DNA from: Exiguobacterium sibiricum 7-3
Lineage (GTDB): Bacteria; Bacillota; Bacilli; Exiguobacteriales; Exiguobacteriaceae
Direction of reading: 5' to 3'
Length of the DNA stretch: 64,000 nt
Assembly: GCF_000620865.1 (NCBI RefSeq)
Contig: NZ_KK211190.1
Span: 2,121,971 to 2,185,970 of the forward strand
In this document: positions 7,576 to 16,025 of the stretch, piece by piece
How positions within the stretch are numbered: position 1 is the stretch's first letter
Layout of the letters: each line of letters opens with the position of its first letter
Notes under the pieces: generated by a model
Databases searched by the model: none
The model's input: the letters and a program-made list of their open reading frames with translations, nothing else
What the model was told of the DNA's origin: nothing
Position numbers and translations under genes: made by a program

Positions 7576-8596
7576 CGTTCATCGGCTCCTTTACAAACGC
7601 ATCGAGTAAATCGTATGTGGCTTGAAGTGATGTCTCGTGTGTCCGTTCGTAAGAATGACTCGATTCAATCCCGGGACCGAGTAATCCGTGTCGGACGTCA
7701 TGCCCGGCATGGACGGCAGCTGAAGCATCCGAGCTGTAATATGGATAGATATCCACTTTGTATGGAATCGTATGCTGTTGAGCTAAACGTGTGAACTGAT
7801 GGCGCAACGCAAGATCATACGGACCTGAACCATCTTTTGCGCAAATCGAGACCGTATACTCATCCGAATGTTGCCCTTCTCCGAGTGCTCCCATGTCGAC
7901 TGCAATATATTCCGCAACCTCTTCTGAAAAACCGGCATTCCCTCCAAAGCCCACTTCTTCATAATTGGAGATAAGGATATGAACAGGATGTGGTAACATG
8001 AGGGTTTTCCATTTTTTGACGAGCTCTAACAATAACGCAACGGATGCTTTGTCATCGAGGTGACGTGATTTTACGAATCCCGTTTCCGTATGAACGAACC
8101 GCGGATCAAACGTCACGACGTCACCTACTTCAATTCCGGCAACACGTGTTTCTTCTGCCGTCGTTGACCGAATGTCGAGTCGGACCTCGATATTCGCCGC
8201 ACTCCGTTCTTCCGTATTCGTCACACGCGACGTGTGGACACTTGAATGATGAAAGACAATGGTTCCGGAAATGGTTTGTCCGTCCATTTTATGGACTAAA
8301 CAGTTTTCTCCCTCGATTGCTGTCCATGCATAGCCGCCAAGCTGCGATAAACTGAGACGACCGGTTGGTAAGATTTCCTTGACCATCGCTCCTAACGTGT
8401 CGACATGTGCTGTCAGTAGTCGAATCCGCGACGACTCACCCGGCAACATGGCAAGCAAAGCCCCTTTTTCTAATTTTTTATACGTAATCCCTTCTTCTTT
8501 AAACCGGTTTTCTACATATGTAAGTGCTTGAACGGTAAATCCCGTCGGACTAGGAATCTCCACTAAGTCACGAATCGTCTGAACAACTGCCTGCAT
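7559..8596 (-). CDS. M42-family metallopeptidase (glutamyl aminopeptidase/TET-like)
   Basis: 345-aa zinc aminopeptidase of the M42 family, which forms dodecameric shells that trim peptides. Metal ligands and the catalytic base are visible as TAHVDT, HLDDKAS, EEVGFGG, VDMG and a C-terminal GIESSHSYERTH. The start is MQAVVQTIRDL, with AAGGAG 8 nt upstream. It heads an operon with yqgQ and probably glcK. In B. subtilis the rhomboid YqgP lies at about this place, so this gene is a local replacement in the block. The exact peptide preference cannot be read. Confidence 0.85.
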   Translation of the reverse strand: MQAVVQTIRDLVEIPSPTGFTVQALTYVENRFKEEGITYKKLEKGALLAMLPGESSRIRLLTAHVDTLGAMVKEILPTGRLSLSQLGGYAWTAIEGENCLVHKMDGQTISGTIVFHHSSVHTSRVTNTEERSAANIEVRLDIRSTTAEETRVAGIEVGDVVTFDPRFVHTETGFVKSRHLDDKASVALLLELVKKWKTLMLPHPVHILISNYEEVGFGGNAGFSEEVAEYIAVDMGALGEGQHSDEYTVSICAKDGSGPYDLALRHQFTRLAQQHTIPYKVDIYPYYSSDASAAVHAGHDVRHGLLGPGIESSHSYERTHETSLQATYDLLDAFVKEPMNDENTL

Positions 8597-8697
8597 TTGT
8601 TTCACTCCTTTTTTCGAATGCTTTTTCCTCTATATGATACCAAAAGATGGAACAGCCGGGTAATCATTCACTGCTTCGATTGCCTTTCTGCCGAATA

Positions 8698-8738
8698 AAA
8701 AAAGTCGTAGATTCAATTTACATTGATTCTACGACTTT
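8698..8738 (-). terminator. Intrinsic terminator after the GNAT gene
   Basis: A 16-bp inverted repeat AAAGTCGTAGATTCAA / TTGATTCTACGACTTT with a 6-nt loop ends in a T run on the minus strand, downstream of the acetyltransferase gene. Confidence 0.85.
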
Positions 8739-8795
8739 TCACACGTCAATTCTTGCATTCGAATCTACAACACAGATGAGGTAATCCATCATCCA

Positions 8796-9305
8796 TTAGA
8801 CGTATTTCTTCATCCAAATATCATCGCGATATGTTCCGTCTTCCAATTTAACGGAATCCGGATCTTCGCCATATACTTCAAAGCCTAGTGACTCATAAAG
8901 GTTCTGGGCGGCCTCATTGCCGGAAAGCACCGCCAGGATGACTTGTTCGACATCCGGAAGTTGTTTTGCTTCTTCGATCAGTGCTTCCATTAGGGCGCGA
9001 CCTGTCCCGCCACGGTAATCCGGCGACACATACACACCAGAAATCATCGCTTTATGCGACTCGCGCGATAATTCGTACGGCTTGACTTGTCCAAACCCAA
9101 ATAACTTTTCGCCGTCAAATATTCCGAGCCACACTTCATCAGAGTCCGGATCGCCTTCGAGTCCTTCTTTAACATCTTGAATTGGTGTTTGTTGTTCATC
9201 ATCAAACGAATGACCAAACGCATCTGGATGATTTTTTAATCCTTCCAGCCGAAGACTCCAATACTGTTCTGCATCTTCTTTCGTTAACTTCCGAAATGTA
9301 TACAT
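8796..9305 (-). CDS. GNAT-family N-acetyltransferase
   Basis: 169-aa GCN5-related acetyltransferase. The acetyl-CoA binding region appears as VYVSPDYRGGTGRALMEAL, and the C-terminal NEAAQNLYESLGFEVYGEDPD matches motif B. The acceptor cannot be inferred. The ATG has a GGGGAGA ribosome site. It is a single gene with its own terminator, placed between ldh and the M42 peptidase gene, where B. subtilis has other genes. Confidence 0.88.
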   Translation of the reverse strand: MYTFRKLTKEDAEQYWSLRLEGLKNHPDAFGHSFDDEQQTPIQDVKEGLEGDPDSDEVWLGIFDGEKLFGFGQVKPYELSRESHKAMISGVYVSPDYRGGTGRALMEALIEEAKQLPDVEQVILAVLSGNEAAQNLYESLGFEVYGEDPDSVKLEDGTYRDDIWMKKYV

Positions 9306-9427
9306 GACTGTCTTTCTCCCCTTTATGCGTTTTTCCTATTAGACAATATGATATGAAAAACTCTTCTACCCTTTACATAACCTTTTTCTAGTAAAATAAA
9401 ACCTAGTTTAATCGAGATTTTTTCCAC

Positions 9428-9477
9428 GCAAAAAGATCACTCCTTTTCGACTTACCAAAAAAGAGTGACCTTTTTGC
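9428..9477 (-). terminator. Intrinsic terminator of ldh
   Basis: GCAAAAAGATCACTC pairs with GAGTGACCTTTTTGC; on the minus strand it ends in T-rich sequence downstream of ldh. Confidence 0.82.
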
Positions 9478-9520
9478 TTTAAGCACATCCAGAATCGAAG
9501 AGGACGCTATCAACTCAAAA

Positions 9521-10474
9521 TTAACGGAGGACAGGTTCCATTGTTTGACGCAATACTTCTGCTGAATGATGAAATTTTTTGAGTTCTTCTTCCGTTAAAG
9601 AAACTTCGATGATTTCCCGAACACCTTGCCGGTTGATGATTGCGGGTACGCCGATGTGGATACCGGACATTCCATATTGTCCGTCGACATGTGCCCCGAC
9701 CGTCAATAAGCAGTTCTCGTTCCCAAGAATCGCCCGGACGATTCGAACAAGCCCAAGACCAATCGCATAATACGTCGCACCTTTTCGTTCGATGATGTGA
9801 TACGCTGCATCCCGGACATTGATATAAATTTGATCAAGGTCGGCTTGAGAGTATCGATCATCTTCCGCTAACAATTCATCGATCGTTTTACCATATATCC
9901 GTGAATTGCTCCAGGCTGCAAATTCGGTGTCTCCGTGCTCCCCTAGAATGTAAGCATGTGCGTTACGGGAATCGATATGGAAGTATTCACCGAGCATTTG
10001 GCGTAAACGTGCCGTATCAAGGACCGTACCTGATCCAAAAACACGGGATTTTGGAAGACCGGAATATTTCCATGCCAGATGGGCCATGATGTCAACCGGA
10101 TTAGAGGCAACGACGATGATGCCGTCAAAACCGGATTCCATGATTTGACGCACCATTTCTTTCATGATCAACGCATTTTTAGCGACAAGATCGAGTCGGG
10201 TTTCACCCGGTTTTTGTGGCGCGCCCGCCGTGATGACAATCACTTCCGCATCTTTACAGTCTGCGTAATCCCCTGCCCAGATACGCATCGGGGAAGAACT
10301 GAACGGTGTCCCGTGATTTAAATCCATCGCCTCTCCCTCTGCTTTGGCTTTATTGACGTCGATGATGACCAATTCTTCACACAATCCCGCTGTTGACATC
10401 TGATACGCAAAGCTTGAACCGACAGCCCCCGCACCAATTAACGCTACACGTGTCACTTTCGCATGTAATTCCAT
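9521..10474 (-). CDS. ldh: L-lactate dehydrogenase
   Basis: Reduces pyruvate to L-lactate and restores NAD+ during fermentation. The 317-aa cytosolic protein has the NAD-binding [13 protein letters not shown] near the N-terminus, the active-site loop motif [15 protein letters not shown] with its substrate-binding Arg, ASNPVDI, and the catalytic GEHGDTEF. These residues favour lactate over malate dehydrogenase. The gene stands alone, with two Rex-like operators and a CcpA site upstream, which fits control by NADH level and glucose. Confidence 0.93.
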   Translation of the reverse strand: MELHAKVTRVALIGAGAVGSSFAYQMSTAGLCEELVIIDVNKAKAEGEAMDLNHGTPFSSSPMRIWAGDYADCKDAEVIVITAGAPQKPGETRLDLVAKNALIMKEMVRQIMESGFDGIIVVASNPVDIMAHLAWKYSGLPKSRVFGSGTVLDTARLRQMLGEYFHIDSRNAHAYILGEHGDTEFAAWSNSRIYGKTIDELLAEDDRYSQADLDQIYINVRDAAYHIIERKGATYYAIGLGLVRIVRAILGNENCLLTVGAHVDGQYGMSGIHIGVPAIINRQGVREIIEVSLTEEELKKFHHSAEVLRQTMEPVLR

Positions 10475-10511
10475 CCTTTATATCCACCCTTCTGATAGGT
10501 AATTTAAAAGT

Positions 10512-10529
10512 TTGTTAAATATCTCACAA
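10512..10529 (-). promoter_or_regulatory. Rex operator upstream of ldh (proximal)
   Basis: TTGTGAGATATTTAACAA differs at two positions from the Rex consensus TTGTGAAATATTTCACAA. Rex is an NADH-sensing repressor of fermentation genes, and ldh is a classical target. Confidence 0.75.
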
Positions 10530-10534
10530 ATAGA

Positions 10535-10552
10535 TTGTAACATCTTTCACAA
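10535..10552 (-). promoter_or_regulatory. Second, weaker Rex-like operator upstream of ldh
   Basis: TTGTGAAAGATGTTACAA keeps the left arm TTGTGAA and the outer ACAA of the right arm, with mismatches in between. It begins 23 bp from the first site, about two helical turns. Confidence 0.55.
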
Positions 10553-10566
10553 AGTATGAGTGTTCA

Positions 10567-10580
10567 TGAAACCGTTCACA
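10567..10580 (+). promoter_or_regulatory. CcpA cre site upstream of ldh
   Basis: TGAAACCGTTCACA matches the cre consensus TGWAANCGNTNWCA at every defined position. CcpA activates ldh in B. subtilis. The site lies upstream of both Rex-like sites relative to ldh. I could not place the -35 and -10 elements with confidence, so activation versus repression is not decided. Confidence 0.65.
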
Positions 10581-10642
10581 TCTTGTCTAATTTGTGTCAA
10601 TAATATCCTAACATAAGGAAAAGTGACATCTTCCATTTCCAC

Positions 10643-11422
10643 TTACCACATTCGATGCACAATAAAACCAATCATTCCGGCTAACATACTCGATAAAAAG
10701 TTCACTCCGTCATTCCCGAGCCATTTCCACCCTTTTACATAAAGGGTCGGTTGATTATGATGGCTACGTTTTTCCGTTTCTTTAAGACAAACGACACATC
10801 GAAATTTCCGCTGGATCGTCCCGCCGAACAATGTATCGAACAAACTCCCGAGGATGCCGCCTGTCGTCACTAACAGCCAAGTGTTCGTCGACAAATCGAA
10901 CAATAAATCCCCCGCTGTCGCAATGAACAGCGCCCCGACGATCGTCGCTGATGTCCCGAGTATTGAAATTGCGCCGCTCGTTCCAGCCGGTACACGACGT
11001 CCCGTCAAGAGAAAGGGATCCTTTTTAGACAAGGGACCAATTTCAGAAGCCCATGTGTCGGCATTTGACGCAGCGAGCAAAATCAAAAATAAAATGAGGA
11101 AAGACGTTTGTTCTGTCCAAACGAATCCCACGGAAGCCACCGCTGCGACACCGCCGTTCGCAAGAACCTGCCAACCGTCACGCGGTCCGTCTTTTTCGAC
11201 GATTTGATTCACCGACTGTTTTCTACGTTTCCCAAGTTTCGACAACAAACTGGAACTGCCAAAAAAGAGCAACAACATCAGAAGTCCGGAGTAACCGAAG
11301 CCGGAAAGAACAAGTGCCCCGACGACAACCGTCCAGATACTCCCGCTGATTGTCAGCAAACGCATCCGGTATCCGATGTAGCCGAGCAAAAAACAAAATA
11401 GAATACCGTAGATTACTGACAT
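10643..11422 (-). CDS. DUF92-family membrane protein
   Basis: 259-aa polytopic membrane protein of the DUF92 (TMEM19-like) family. Hydrophobic helices cover most of the chain, with the family motif NADTWASEIGPLSKKDPFLLTG in the middle (conserved start NADTWASEIG) and GGILGSLFDTLFG after it. Some members act as phytyl-phosphate kinases, but there is no basis for that function here. Its ATG overlaps the end of the 5-formyl-THF cyclo-ligase gene by 10 bp, so the two are translated from one message. Confidence 0.85.
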   Translation of the reverse strand: MSVIYGILFCFLLGYIGYRMRLLTISGSIWTVVVGALVLSGFGYSGLLMLLLFFGSSSLLSKLGKRRKQSVNQIVEKDGPRDGWQVLANGGVAAVASVGFVWTEQTSFLILFLILLAASNADTWASEIGPLSKKDPFLLTGRRVPAGTSGAISILGTSATIVGALFIATAGDLLFDLSTNTWLLVTTGGILGSLFDTLFGGTIQRKFRCVVCLKETEKRSHHNQPTLYVKGWKWLGNDGVNFLSSMLAGMIGFIVHRMW

Positions 11423-11961
11423 ACAACGACCCCAGACTCGGTTACGATTCGCTGGACCGGTTGATCGAATGGTTCCACTTCGAAAGCAGGGACCAGCTGA
11501 CGGTTAAAAGCAATCGCTACGGTATGCCCATGGTAATCAGCTAATACCCGATCATAAAAACCGCCTCCCCATCCTACACGGTAACCTTGACGTGTGAAAG
11601 CTCTTCCCGGAACAAGACAAAGATCAACTGAACTCAAAGATTGCTCTTTCGCCTGATCATCCGGTTCCCGAATACCCATCTTTGTTTCTATCAATGGACT
11701 GGTCGGTAAATATTCAAAAAATCGCATATCCTGTTGAATGACTTTCGGAATGACAACCTGTTTCCCAAGTTGCCAAGCTTTTAAAATAATCGGCTCTGTC
11801 GCACATTCGTTCCGAAATGAAAGTGTGATGGCAATGGATTGAGCATTTTTCCACTCCGGTAATGCAAACAGATGATCATAAATCTGTTGTTCTTTTTGTT
11901 CACGATGTTCTAACTGATTTAACTGATCGGTAATAAATTGCCGGATTTCCTGTTTTCCCAT
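11413..11961 (-). CDS. yqgN: 5-formyltetrahydrofolate cyclo-ligase
   Basis: Converts 5-formyl-THF to 5,10-methenyl-THF with ATP, returning a storage folate to one-carbon metabolism. The 182-aa protein has the family signature as VGWGGGFYDRVLAD (ATP/substrate loop) plus LVPGRAFTRQGYRVG just before. The length is typical. The ATG follows AAGGGGG. It corresponds to B. subtilis YqgN and follows rpmG at the same place, being upstream of the DUF92 gene in a two-gene operon. Confidence 0.92.
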   Translation of the reverse strand: MGKQEIRQFITDQLNQLEHREQKEQQIYDHLFALPEWKNAQSIAITLSFRNECATEPIILKAWQLGKQVVIPKVIQQDMRFFEYLPTSPLIETKMGIREPDDQAKEQSLSSVDLCLVPGRAFTRQGYRVGWGGGFYDRVLADYHGHTVAIAFNRQLVPAFEVEPFDQPVQRIVTESGVVVCQ

Positions 11962-11983
11962 CTTGCGAAGCCCCCTTATTCAA

Positions 11984-12013
11984 CAAAAAAGCCATCACAC
12001 AAGGTGACGGCTT
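11984..12013 (-). terminator. Intrinsic terminator of rpmG
   Basis: On the minus strand AAGCCGTCAC and GTGATGGCTT pair (one G-T) around a short loop and run into TTTTTTG, directly after rpmG and before the cyclo-ligase gene. Confidence 0.85.
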
Positions 12014-12022
12014 CCATCTCAA

Positions 12023-12172
12023 TTATTTTACTTCACGGTGAAGTGTGTGCTTACGGAGACGTGGGTTGTATTTCTTCAACTCAAGACGCTCTGGGTTGTT
12101 ACGCTTGTTCTTCTTAGTGATATAAGTACGGTCACCAGTTTCAGTGCAAGCCAAAGTAATTTTAACGCGCAT
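12023..12172 (-). CDS. rpmG: 50S ribosomal protein L33, zinc-free type
   Basis: 49-residue ribosomal protein of the large subunit. The sequence starts [19 protein letters not shown] and ends [11 protein letters not shown], typical of L33. It has one Cys only (Cys9), so the two CxxC zinc pairs of C+ paralogues are absent and this is the zinc-independent form. A GGAGGGA ribosome site precedes the ATG. No Zur-type CGTAAT-N-ATTACG site is visible upstream. A zinc-binding copy may be elsewhere in the genome. Confidence 0.95.
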   Translation of the reverse strand: MRVKITLACTETGDRTYITKKNKRNNPERLELKKYNPRLRKHTLHREVK

Positions 12173-12276
12173 GGGATTCCCTCCTATCTAGCTCTCGATG
12201 TATCAAGTGTTTTTGCTTTACATAAGGTTAAGCATACTCAAGTATCGTACCAAGAAAGGAAGTGAATTGCAACTGT

Positions 12277-14460
12277 TCATCCGTTCTTTTTCGGATTCGT
12301 TACATGCTGGTATGGATTTTCAAGGTCCACCTGGAATGCACGCAGTTCTTTTGCAACATGATAATCATGTTCAATCCCGTTTCTTGCTTCTTCTCGCTCG
12401 AGATAAATGACGTCCGAATGACGTAATGCTTCTCCTTCGAGTCGCTTAATCGCTACGACAAGTCCACCTGTTCCCGATGGAGAACGTTCACTTTCTAAGT
12501 CATACACATTGCTCACAAGTGGTAATCCGTTCATTTCAGCAAAGGATTGGGCCGCTGAAGCCGTCTCCATATTAAAATTATGAACAAGTCGGAACTCGAC
12601 GATTTTGTTCAATGCCTGTGCTTGACGCAAGACTGCCAGATTTAAGCCGGCCAATTGATTATACGTCTGAACGAGCGGTAAACCATTGACCCCGACCTGA
12701 TAGACATGAACGCCGTCTTGCTGCTGATAACCAGCCGTTCCTGATGTGATGACGTAAACATTTTCACCAGATGCAGCTAATCGTTTCGCATATTCCGCAA
12801 CTGGACGGTTTGGATCATCGTATTGAGTCGTCACAAGTAAAATGGCTTCACTGTTCCACGATGCCTCACGTTGAACCGCTACATAGTAATCATGCGGAGT
12901 CAGGAAGACATCCGGTTCAATATCTGTATCAGCGAGGAACGGATATTCTGCATACCGCTCTTCTAGCCAATCAAGCGTCAGTTCTTGTGCATCGAGACGA
13001 CGTTCCGTTTCTTCAAATCGTTTAATATGTTCACGGAACCGGTTCGCTGCATACTGTGCCGTCGTCTGTCCATCAAGAATAAACGGCCAGTCACTCGAGA
13101 CGGCCAGCAGATATTCGCGAATCAACTGACGTTTGGCTTTCACCGTCAATTCATCCTGATGACGATTACGGGCAACGACGCCTGCCAATCGTTTTTCAAG
13201 CTGATGCAGGTGACGGATCATCCAATCGTTCCGTTCATTGATCCAGACATCGGCATAACCTTTGCGTCCCCATGTTCCCATCGAAACGTGAACGGTCTCG
13301 ATGTCCTGGAAGTGACGTTCTAAAAACATCGCCGGAGAAATCGACTCGATTCCGTAATCTCCGAATCGTTCCATCGTTTTCCCGAGGAAGTCCGGACCTT
13401 CGAACCACCAATGTCCAAATAACTCAGCATCGAATGGTGCCGTGACGAGAAACGGCGGAAAATCTTGTCCGCTCTGCTCATCTAAATGGTTGGCCAGCGC
13501 TTCCGCAAAATCGGTTGCATGGACATCTGTCCGTTTCCAAGCCCAATCACGGACATAATATTCTTTTTGATCCGACTCGCCCGTCACCCGGTGAAGTTTT
13601 AAGCCTGTATCGTAACGAAGCCCTTCCGGATGCATGAATTCAGCAATTTGATCCCATTCGCGGTCATATGCAAGGTCGCGATAAAACTCACGGTAATCCG
13701 GATGACCCGGGTAACCGATGACTGAACTCCAAATCCGGCCCGAGATGATTTGATCACGCGGGAACAAGGCAACACCATGCGGCGAATAAACAGGTGCACC
13801 AATCCCGTGTTTTGGAGCAGGATCAGCATTCAGGATGGAATGTTCGTCAACGAACGTATACCGGATTCCTTCTTCGTACATGATTTTATCAAGTCCTGGC
13901 GTATAGGCACATTCCGGCATCCAAAGACCGGTCGGACGATAGCCGTAATGGCGTTCGAAACAGTTTAATCCTGTTTGGATTTCAGATCGTGCTGCTTGTT
14001 CCGACAACATGTGCGGACTGAACCCGTGGGTAGCGGTACACGTCATCAACTCAAGATACCCTTGTTCTTTATAATGACGGAAGGCACTGTTTAAGTTCCG
14101 TCCCCAGTGCTCAAATGTCACTTTTAAGTCGTGGTAACGTTCTTTATAAAAGAGCAAGGCATCACGTTCTTCGTTCACCAAATCGCGTTGTAACTCCTGT
14201 TCAATCAATCGTAACGTATCTTCCAGGTGCTCCACATAACGATCTTGGATGAGTGAGTCTGCTAACATCTCAATGACAGGTGGCGAGATACTGATTGTCC
14301 AACCAAGCGGACGCTCCAAACGGTCGATTTCCCACAATAGCGGAATATACGTTTCGGAGATGGCTTCGTACATCCATCTCTCTTCTAGACGATGGGCTTC
14401 CTGATGTCGGATATATGGTAAATGGGCATGTAAAACTAATGAAAAATAACCTTTGCGCAT
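12277..14460 (-). CDS. GH57 1,4-alpha-glucan branching enzyme with C-terminal half of a GT-B glycosyltransferase
   Basis: 727-aa protein. Residues 1-535 form a GH57 (DUF1957-type) branching enzyme: HAHLPYIRH at 11-19, nucleophile Glu183 in WMPECAY, and acid/base Asp344 in PFDAELFGHWWFEGPDFL. This family forms alpha-1,6 branches in alpha-glucans. Residues 536-727 resemble the N-terminal Rossmann domain of GT4 transferases (ILLVTTQYDDPNRPVAEYAK..., then VYQVGVNGLP and LVHNFNMETASAA), but the donor-binding C-terminal domain is missing, so this part is probably not a transferase by itself. The gene follows a DUF4912 gene 39 bp upstream, a partner often found beside GH57 proteins. No other glycogen gene is in the window. 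Confidence 0.85.
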   Translation of the reverse strand: MRKGYFSLVLHAHLPYIRHQEAHRLEERWMYEAISETYIPLLWEIDRLERPLGWTISISPPVIEMLADSLIQDRYVEHLEDTLRLIEQELQRDLVNEERDALLFYKERYHDLKVTFEHWGRNLNSAFRHYKEQGYLELMTCTATHGFSPHMLSEQAARSEIQTGLNCFERHYGYRPTGLWMPECAYTPGLDKIMYEEGIRYTFVDEHSILNADPAPKHGIGAPVYSPHGVALFPRDQIISGRIWSSVIGYPGHPDYREFYRDLAYDREWDQIAEFMHPEGLRYDTGLKLHRVTGESDQKEYYVRDWAWKRTDVHATDFAEALANHLDEQSGQDFPPFLVTAPFDAELFGHWWFEGPDFLGKTMERFGDYGIESISPAMFLERHFQDIETVHVSMGTWGRKGYADVWINERNDWMIRHLHQLEKRLAGVVARNRHQDELTVKAKRQLIREYLLAVSSDWPFILDGQTTAQYAANRFREHIKRFEETERRLDAQELTLDWLEERYAEYPFLADTDIEPDVFLTPHDYYVAVQREASWNSEAILLVTTQYDDPNRPVAEYAKRLAASGENVYVITSGTAGYQQQDGVHVYQVGVNGLPLVQTYNQLAGLNLAVLRQAQALNKIVEFRLVHNFNMETASAAQSFAEMNGLPLVSNVYDLESERSPSGTGGLVVAIKRLEGEALRHSDVIYLEREEARNGIEHDYHVAKELRAFQVDLENPYQHVTNPKKNG

Positions 14461-14499
14461 GTCTGTTCTTCCTCTCCTTCTGCTTTCTATCTGTTATCT

Positions 14500-15237
14500 T
14501 TAGCGAACCCGATCAAAATAGGAGTACGGACGTAATACCTCGACCCATTCGGGTTGCTCTAGTTCTCCGTATTGCCAATGAGCGACGACCTCTGCAAAAC
14601 GTCCGTCGACGACAGGCTCGTCTCGTGGTGTCTCGATTGGTTTTGAACGGAGGACAGGAAGAAAATCTCCGTCGATTGTTTGAATACCCCATTCGATGAT
14701 GTATGTAGTGTTCGGCATCAACGGACGGACAAACCATGTATTCGTCATTTCCGGCAATTCAAATTGATACGAACGATTCGCTTCACCTTTTTCATAATCG
14801 CGTAACGTCACATCAATGATCCGCATTTCTTTTCGGAATGAATCAAATGATGCGTGGTAGTGTGTCTCAAGCATCTTTCGAGACAATTCAGACAATTCCC
14901 AATAGACATAGACAGATGTCGGGGATTGGACGATCGCATGGATGATGTCGTCTTCATAATGAGTCGCCATTCCAAACGCATCTCGTTCCAATGAAGGAAT
15001 TGCTGTCAACGCAGGTACGATTTCATTTTGTTTCGAAGCACTCACGGTTACGCCCGCCTTCTTCTTTTTAGGTTTAGTGACTGCAGTCGTTTCCGTTGAA
15101 ACTGCTTTATTTTCCGTTAGTGACTTCCGGTATTTACTCCAGGCATATTTCACCTTACCTTCTGTCGATTCCACTTTTTCTGCAATTTGTTTAATGGTCA
15201 GCCCTTGTTCTTTTAATTTTATGATTTTCTCAAGCAT
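14500..15237 (-). CDS. DUF4912 protein with N-terminal helix-turn-helix-like segment
   Basis: 245 aa. The first 40 residues (LKEQGLTIKQIAEKVESTEGKVKYAWSKY) look like a small DNA-binding-type HTH, followed by a Lys-rich linker (KPKKKKAGV) and a DUF4912 domain at about 80-245, with PTSVYVYWELS as its typical core. DUF4912 is of unknown function and is frequently encoded near GH57/DUF1957 branching enzymes; a beta-sandwich, carbohydrate-linked role is a guess. It is cotranscribed with the branching enzyme gene. Whether the HTH truly binds DNA is not known. Confidence 0.75.
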   Translation of the reverse strand: MLEKIIKLKEQGLTIKQIAEKVESTEGKVKYAWSKYRKSLTENKAVSTETTAVTKPKKKKAGVTVSASKQNEIVPALTAIPSLERDAFGMATHYEDDIIHAIVQSPTSVYVYWELSELSRKMLETHYHASFDSFRKEMRIIDVTLRDYEKGEANRSYQFELPEMTNTWFVRPLMPNTTYIIEWGIQTIDGDFLPVLRSKPIETPRDEPVVDGRFAEVVAHWQYGELEQPEWVEVLRPYSYFDRVR

Positions 15238-15303
15238 TACCTATCACCTCTTTCTCTTTATTCACTTCTTTCTTATTCTACAAACTTGTTTCAAAATCCT
15301 TTA

Positions 15304-15341
15304 CAAAAAAAAGTAGGCTGAGGATCTCCCTCTAGCCTACT
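15304..15341 (-). terminator. Intrinsic terminator of the pst-phoU operon
   Basis: On the minus strand AGTAGGCT(A)GAGG pairs with CCTCAGCCTACT, one bulged A, then a run of T. It lies just after the phoU stop. Confidence 0.88.
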
Positions 15342-15345
15342 GTAC

Positions 15346-16008
15346 TTAGCTATTCAAATCATAGTGTTTTCCTTTTTCTAAATAAATCAAATGCTCACCG
15401 ACATTCGTCAAATGGTCTCCCATCCGTTCGATATAACGGCAAATATTTGTGAATTGCATGATTTCATCAACGACAATCGGCTGTAAGGACATATGCCGCA
15501 TATATTGGCGCAATGCTTTATACGTCGTGTCATCAATGATGTTATCGAGATCCGATAATGCCTTTGCTTTTTCAATATCGCCATCTCGATACGCGACAAT
15601 CGCCGTTTCCGTCATATCGAGTAATGTTTCGAACGCTTCTTTTAACAACGAGATATCAATCACGTAAGGGAACGTTTCGACACGTAAAACGGCTTTCGAG
15701 ATATTTCCCGCGTAATCGGCAATCCGCTCAAGGTCGGTTGCAATCTTGATTGCTGTGATCAAACGACGTAAGTCCGTAGCAACCGGCTGTTGTTTCGCAA
15801 TCAGTAAAATCGCATCATCGTTGATTTCGAGTTCCAGTGCATCGAGTTCACTGTCGTTTTCGATGACTTTAAGCGCAATCTCACGGTCATACTTTTCGAG
15901 TGCTTCCGCTGTCGTCGCAATCTGTTGCATCGTCTTCCTTGCTAACAAAAATACTTTTTGATCGAGTACTGCCAGGTTTTCACCAAAAATCGTCCGATTT
16001 GCTGCCAT
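15346..16008 (-). CDS. phoU: Phosphate uptake regulator PhoU
   Basis: 220-aa cytosolic protein made of two PhoU helical repeats, with the metal-binding patterns ERIADYAGNI and ERMGDHLTNV in the two halves. PhoU links the Pst transporter to the phosphate two-component system and restrains Pst uptake. The ATG follows AGGAGG. It is the last gene of pstSCAB-phoU, 17 bp after pstB. Confidence 0.93.
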   Translation of the reverse strand: MAANRTIFGENLAVLDQKVFLLARKTMQQIATTAEALEKYDREIALKVIENDSELDALELEINDDAILLIAKQQPVATDLRRLITAIKIATDLERIADYAGNISKAVLRVETFPYVIDISLLKEAFETLLDMTETAIVAYRDGDIEKAKALSDLDNIIDDTTYKALRQYMRHMSLQPIVVDEIMQFTNICRYIERMGDHLTNVGEHLIYLEKGKHYDLNS

Positions 16009-16025
16009 TGAAAAGTTCCTCCTCG

